NCBI GenBank assembly: GCA_017302195.1
Contig: JAFLEG010000242.1
Location: forward strand, 1-6,817
Length of the DNA stretch: 6,817 nucleotides
Direction: 5' to 3'
Source: Verrucomicrobiota bacterium
GTDB taxonomy: Bacteria > Verrucomicrobiota > Verrucomicrobiia > Limisphaerales > UBA9464
Within the stretch, counting starts at the first letter, position 1; the number at the start of each line of letters is the position of its first letter. Position numbers and translations under genes: made by a program. Shown here piece after piece: positions 6,057 to 6,817 of the stretch. Under the pieces are notes generated by a model, which was not told the DNA's origin, made no database searches, and saw only the letters and a list, made by a program, of their open reading frames with translations.

Positions 6057-6817
6057 ATGGATGTTTCTCGAACCTGCTTCGGTACATGGAATGGAGGCCG
6101 CTTCATGAATTACGGCCAACCTCTGACCGAGGAAGCATGGATTCATTTGATCCGCCTCGCCTACGATTCCGGAGTTCGCACATTTCTTTCGGCTGACGTT
6201 TACGATAACGGTGGTGCGGATTCGCTTTTGGGAGAGGCTTTGACTGGGTTTCCCAGGGATTCCTACTGCTTGATCGGAATGATTGGGCACGACTTCTACA
6301 GTGCTCGCAGGGACGGAGCCAAGGGGTACCCAAGGTTTTCCGATCCCCAACTTCGAAATGCAGGCGACTACCCCAGTTATCTCCGGATGGCCGCAGAAAA
6401 GTCGTTGGAACGATGCCGGACAAACCAGTTCGACCTGCTGTTGCTCCACAATCCGGACCAGATTGGCTACACCAGTGATCGGGTCTGGTCCGCGATGGAA
6501 ACGCTGCGCGAGGTGGGACTCACCCAGCGATTGGGTGTGGCGCCCGGCCCCGCCAACGGCTTTACCTTGGACTTGATCCTCTGCTTCGAACGATTCGGTC
6601 CGCTGCTGGATTGGGCCATGATCATTCTCAATCCGTTCGAGCCATGGCCGGGGTCTCTGGTACTCCCAGCCGCAGAACGATTTGGGGTATCGCTTTTGAC
6701 CCGGGTGGTGGATTACGGCGGGATTTTCCACGATGACGTTCGGCCAGGACATTCGTACGGCACTGGAGATCATCGAGCGTTTCGCCCCGCGGGATGGATA
6801 GATACCGCAAACGTTAA
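6057..6817 (+). CDS. Aldo/keto reductase family protein, partial (C-terminus beyond right edge)
   Basis: The frame is open from ATG 6057 to the edge, giving 253 residues without a stop. The sequence follows the (beta/alpha)8 aldo/keto reductase pattern: CFGTWNGG (7-14), the second-strand region TFLSADVYDNGGADSLLGEAL (42-62), KSLERCRTNQFDLLLLHNPD (115-134), then GVAPGPANG (160-168), ILNPFEPWPG (190-199) and RVVDYGGIFHDDVRPG (216-231). Of the classical tetrad, Tyr49 and His131 are present. The Asp position appears to be Leu44 and the Lys position Met75, so normal NADPH-dependent carbonyl reduction is uncertain. The start follows from SRTCFGTW matching the family N-terminus; an ATG at 6105 would drop this strand, and no better start exists just upstream. 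No signal peptide is seen, so the product is probably cytosolic. It is divergent from mnmG. The substrate is unknown. Confidence 0.85.
   Translation, partial: MDVSRTCFGTWNGGRFMNYGQPLTEEAWIHLIRLAYDSGVRTFLSADVYDNGGADSLLGEALTGFPRDSYCLIGMIGHDFYSARRDGAKGYPRFSDPQLRNAGDYPSYLRMAAEKSLERCRTNQFDLLLLHNPDQIGYTSDRVWSAMETLREVGLTQRLGVAPGPANGFTLDLILCFERFGPLLDWAMIILNPFEPWPGSLVLPAAERFGVSLLTRVVDYGGIFHDDVRPGHSYGTGDHRAFRPAGWIDTANV

Noticed and set aside
6024..6773. Minus-strand open frame opposite the aldo/keto reductase
   Set aside because: Its translation matches nothing, whereas the plus strand gives a clear aldo/keto reductase.

Overview
This is a GC-rich bacterial window with tightly packed genes and few Shine-Dalgarno motifs. 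The gene content (MEKHLA-domain protein, small stand-alone glycogen-binding domain, a particular aldo/keto reductase subgroup) and the weak ribosome-binding signals suggest Verrucomicrobiota or a relative. That placement is inference from remembered protein similarity and is not firm. No RNA genes, CRISPR arrays or autonomous insertion sequences were seen.

Layout, read right to left because most genes lie on the minus strand. At the right edge, on the plus strand, an aldo/keto reductase-like gene (6057 to the edge) is cut by the window end. A 131-bp divergent gap separates it from mnmG (gidA), which runs leftward (5925-3919). After a 104-bp gap comes a 104-residue carbohydrate-binding (CBM48/AMPK-type) protein. 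A 192-bp gap follows, and then an apparent operon: iron-containing alcohol dehydrogenase, family 2 glycosyltransferase, MEKHLA (PAS-like) protein, and an exported protein that runs off the left edge. The glycosyltransferase and MEKHLA genes overlap by 4 bp (ATGA), and the exported protein starts 9 bp after the MEKHLA stop, so these are probably co-transcribed. No shared pathway is evident.

Two non-coding signals stand out. First, a perfect 16-bp palindrome matching the chromosomal ParB-binding site parS lies inside mnmG, in a stretch encoding an insertion absent from typical MnmG. A one-mismatch copy lies in the mnmG 5' gap. Because mnmG is often close to oriC and parAB, this suggests an origin-proximal, centromere-like region. 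Second, the gap before the alcohol dehydrogenase holds an 85-bp non-coding element with exact 11-bp terminal inverted repeats, flanked directly by exact 7-bp direct repeats. This has the form of a miniature transposable element with its target-site duplication.

At protein level, the aldo/keto reductase appears to have lost two of the four classical catalytic residues, and the alcohol dehydrogenase has Gln at one of the usual metal-binding His positions.
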